A stretch of DNA of 64,000 nt from the NCBI GenBank assembly GCA_036011085.1, contig DASCMS010000029.1, positions 1 to 64,000 of the forward strand. Reading direction: 5' to 3'. Of the stretch, positions 63,717-64,000 are shown piece by piece. Under the pieces are notes generated by a model. The model did not search any database. It worked only from the letters and a program-made list of their open reading frames with translations, and was not told the DNA's origin. This DNA is from UBA8231 sp036011085 (GTDB lineage: Bacteria > Latescibacterota > UBA2968 > UBA8231). Positions within the stretch are counted from its first letter, which is position 1. Each line of letters starts with the position of its first letter. A program made the translations under genes and the position numbers.

Positions 63717-64000
63717 ATGCCCGGCCTCACCCGACATATCAACTACCGCAGACACCTGTCGGCGCTCTGTGTCGCGGCCGCGCTGTGCCTGACAGGCGCC
63801 ACGCAAGTCGCAGCGGCAGAACCGACGCTGGCTCGCATGTCCTTCTGGGTTCCGCCGGATCAGCAGGATGAATTCGCCGCCCTCTACGAGGCCGAGATCC
63901 GCCCCTGGATGGAGTCCCAGGGCCTGCAGGCCTCCGCCGAATCAGGACGGCCCACGGTTCCCGGTGTGTTCTCGCGGCTGTACGAGTTTCCCAACCCGTC
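63717..64000 (+). CDS. Secreted protein, 3' end beyond the window
   Basis: The frame stays open to the window edge (94 complete codons). It begins with a signal peptide (MPGLTRHINYRRHLSALCVA ... QVAAAEP, cleavage near residue 35). The mature part starts ARMSFWVPPDQQDEFAALYE and continues ESGRPTVPGVFSRLYEF, resembling an antibiotic-biosynthesis-monooxygenase-like (ABM) domain; the main domain must lie downstream. No Shine-Dalgarno is seen; the only upstream signals are the terminator and GGGATACCC. Function cannot be given. Confidence 0.65.
   Translation, partial: MPGLTRHINYRRHLSALCVAAALCLTGATQVAAAEPTLARMSFWVPPDQQDEFAALYEAEIRPWMESQGLQASAESGRPTVPGVFSRLYEFPNP

Overview
The window is a GC-rich bacterial chromosome segment made almost entirely of tightly packed housekeeping genes, many overlapping by 1 to 20 bases and often using GTG or TTG starts. 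A Gram-negative envelope is shown by outer-membrane barrels, PorV-like proteins, lipoproteins and a C-terminal FlgD/Por-type sorting domain. Three things point to the Fibrobacteres-Chlorobi-Bacteroidetes (FCB) superphylum or a related candidate phylum such as Latescibacterota: a geranylgeranylglyceryl-phosphate synthase, the PorV plus sorting-domain pair, and a large Alu-containing SRP RNA. The placement is inference; no 16S gene lies in the window.

Layout. 0-1.2 kb: 5S rRNA at the end of an rRNA operon and a convergent GT8 glycosyltransferase. 1.2-13.7 kb: an EF-G paralogue, then yebC-ruvC-ruvA-ruvB-tsaB-rimI, a stand-alone sugar-ABC ATPase, holB-rsmA-outer-membrane protein, and ilvE. 13.7-18.2 kb: an apparently 5'-truncated FN3/sorting-domain surface protein, a PorV-like barrel and a TPR lipoprotein. 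18.2-26.8 kb (minus strand): a decarboxylase of the DapDC/LysA fold, then an eight-gene cluster of five membrane proteins, a glutamate-mutase-L-like ASKHA protein, a barrel-sandwich/KOW protein and a small protein. No mutase catalytic subunit is present. This is the best candidate for an undescribed system. 26.9-29.4 kb: carbamoyltransferase, a 55-residue protein and an SxtJ-like membrane protein. 29.4-33.1 kb: tadA, three tRNAs, SRP RNA, dnaX and recR, an order like that of Bacillus but lacking ybaB. 33.1-44.2 kb: pgsA-pgpA, recA-recX-alaS-GGGPS, a CpsB-like phosphatase, HPr-EI of the PTS without any EII, an NDP-sugar pyrophosphorylase and metK. 44.3-53.2 kb: lipoprotein and barrel pair, a DUF5610 gene between two terminators, clpB and an HtrA protease. 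53.3-59.1 kb: GH78-like protein, esterase, beta-propeller protein, ferrochelatase and a P-loop kinase. 59.3-61.7 kb: a Rieske / cytochrome b / pentaheme cytochrome c complex. 61.8-64 kb: an MBL hydrolase, a SPOUT methyltransferase, then a 30-codon ORF and a strong terminator in front of a secreted protein cut by the window end.

Together the genes cover Holliday-junction repair (RuvABC, RecA, RecX, RecR), the replisome clamp loader (DnaX, HolB), translation and tRNA modification (TadA, TsaB, RimI, RsmA, AlaS, EF-G paralogue, SRP), phospholipid and possibly ether-lipid synthesis, envelope biogenesis, protein quality control and respiration. No CRISPR array, insertion sequence, phage or plasmid gene was seen.
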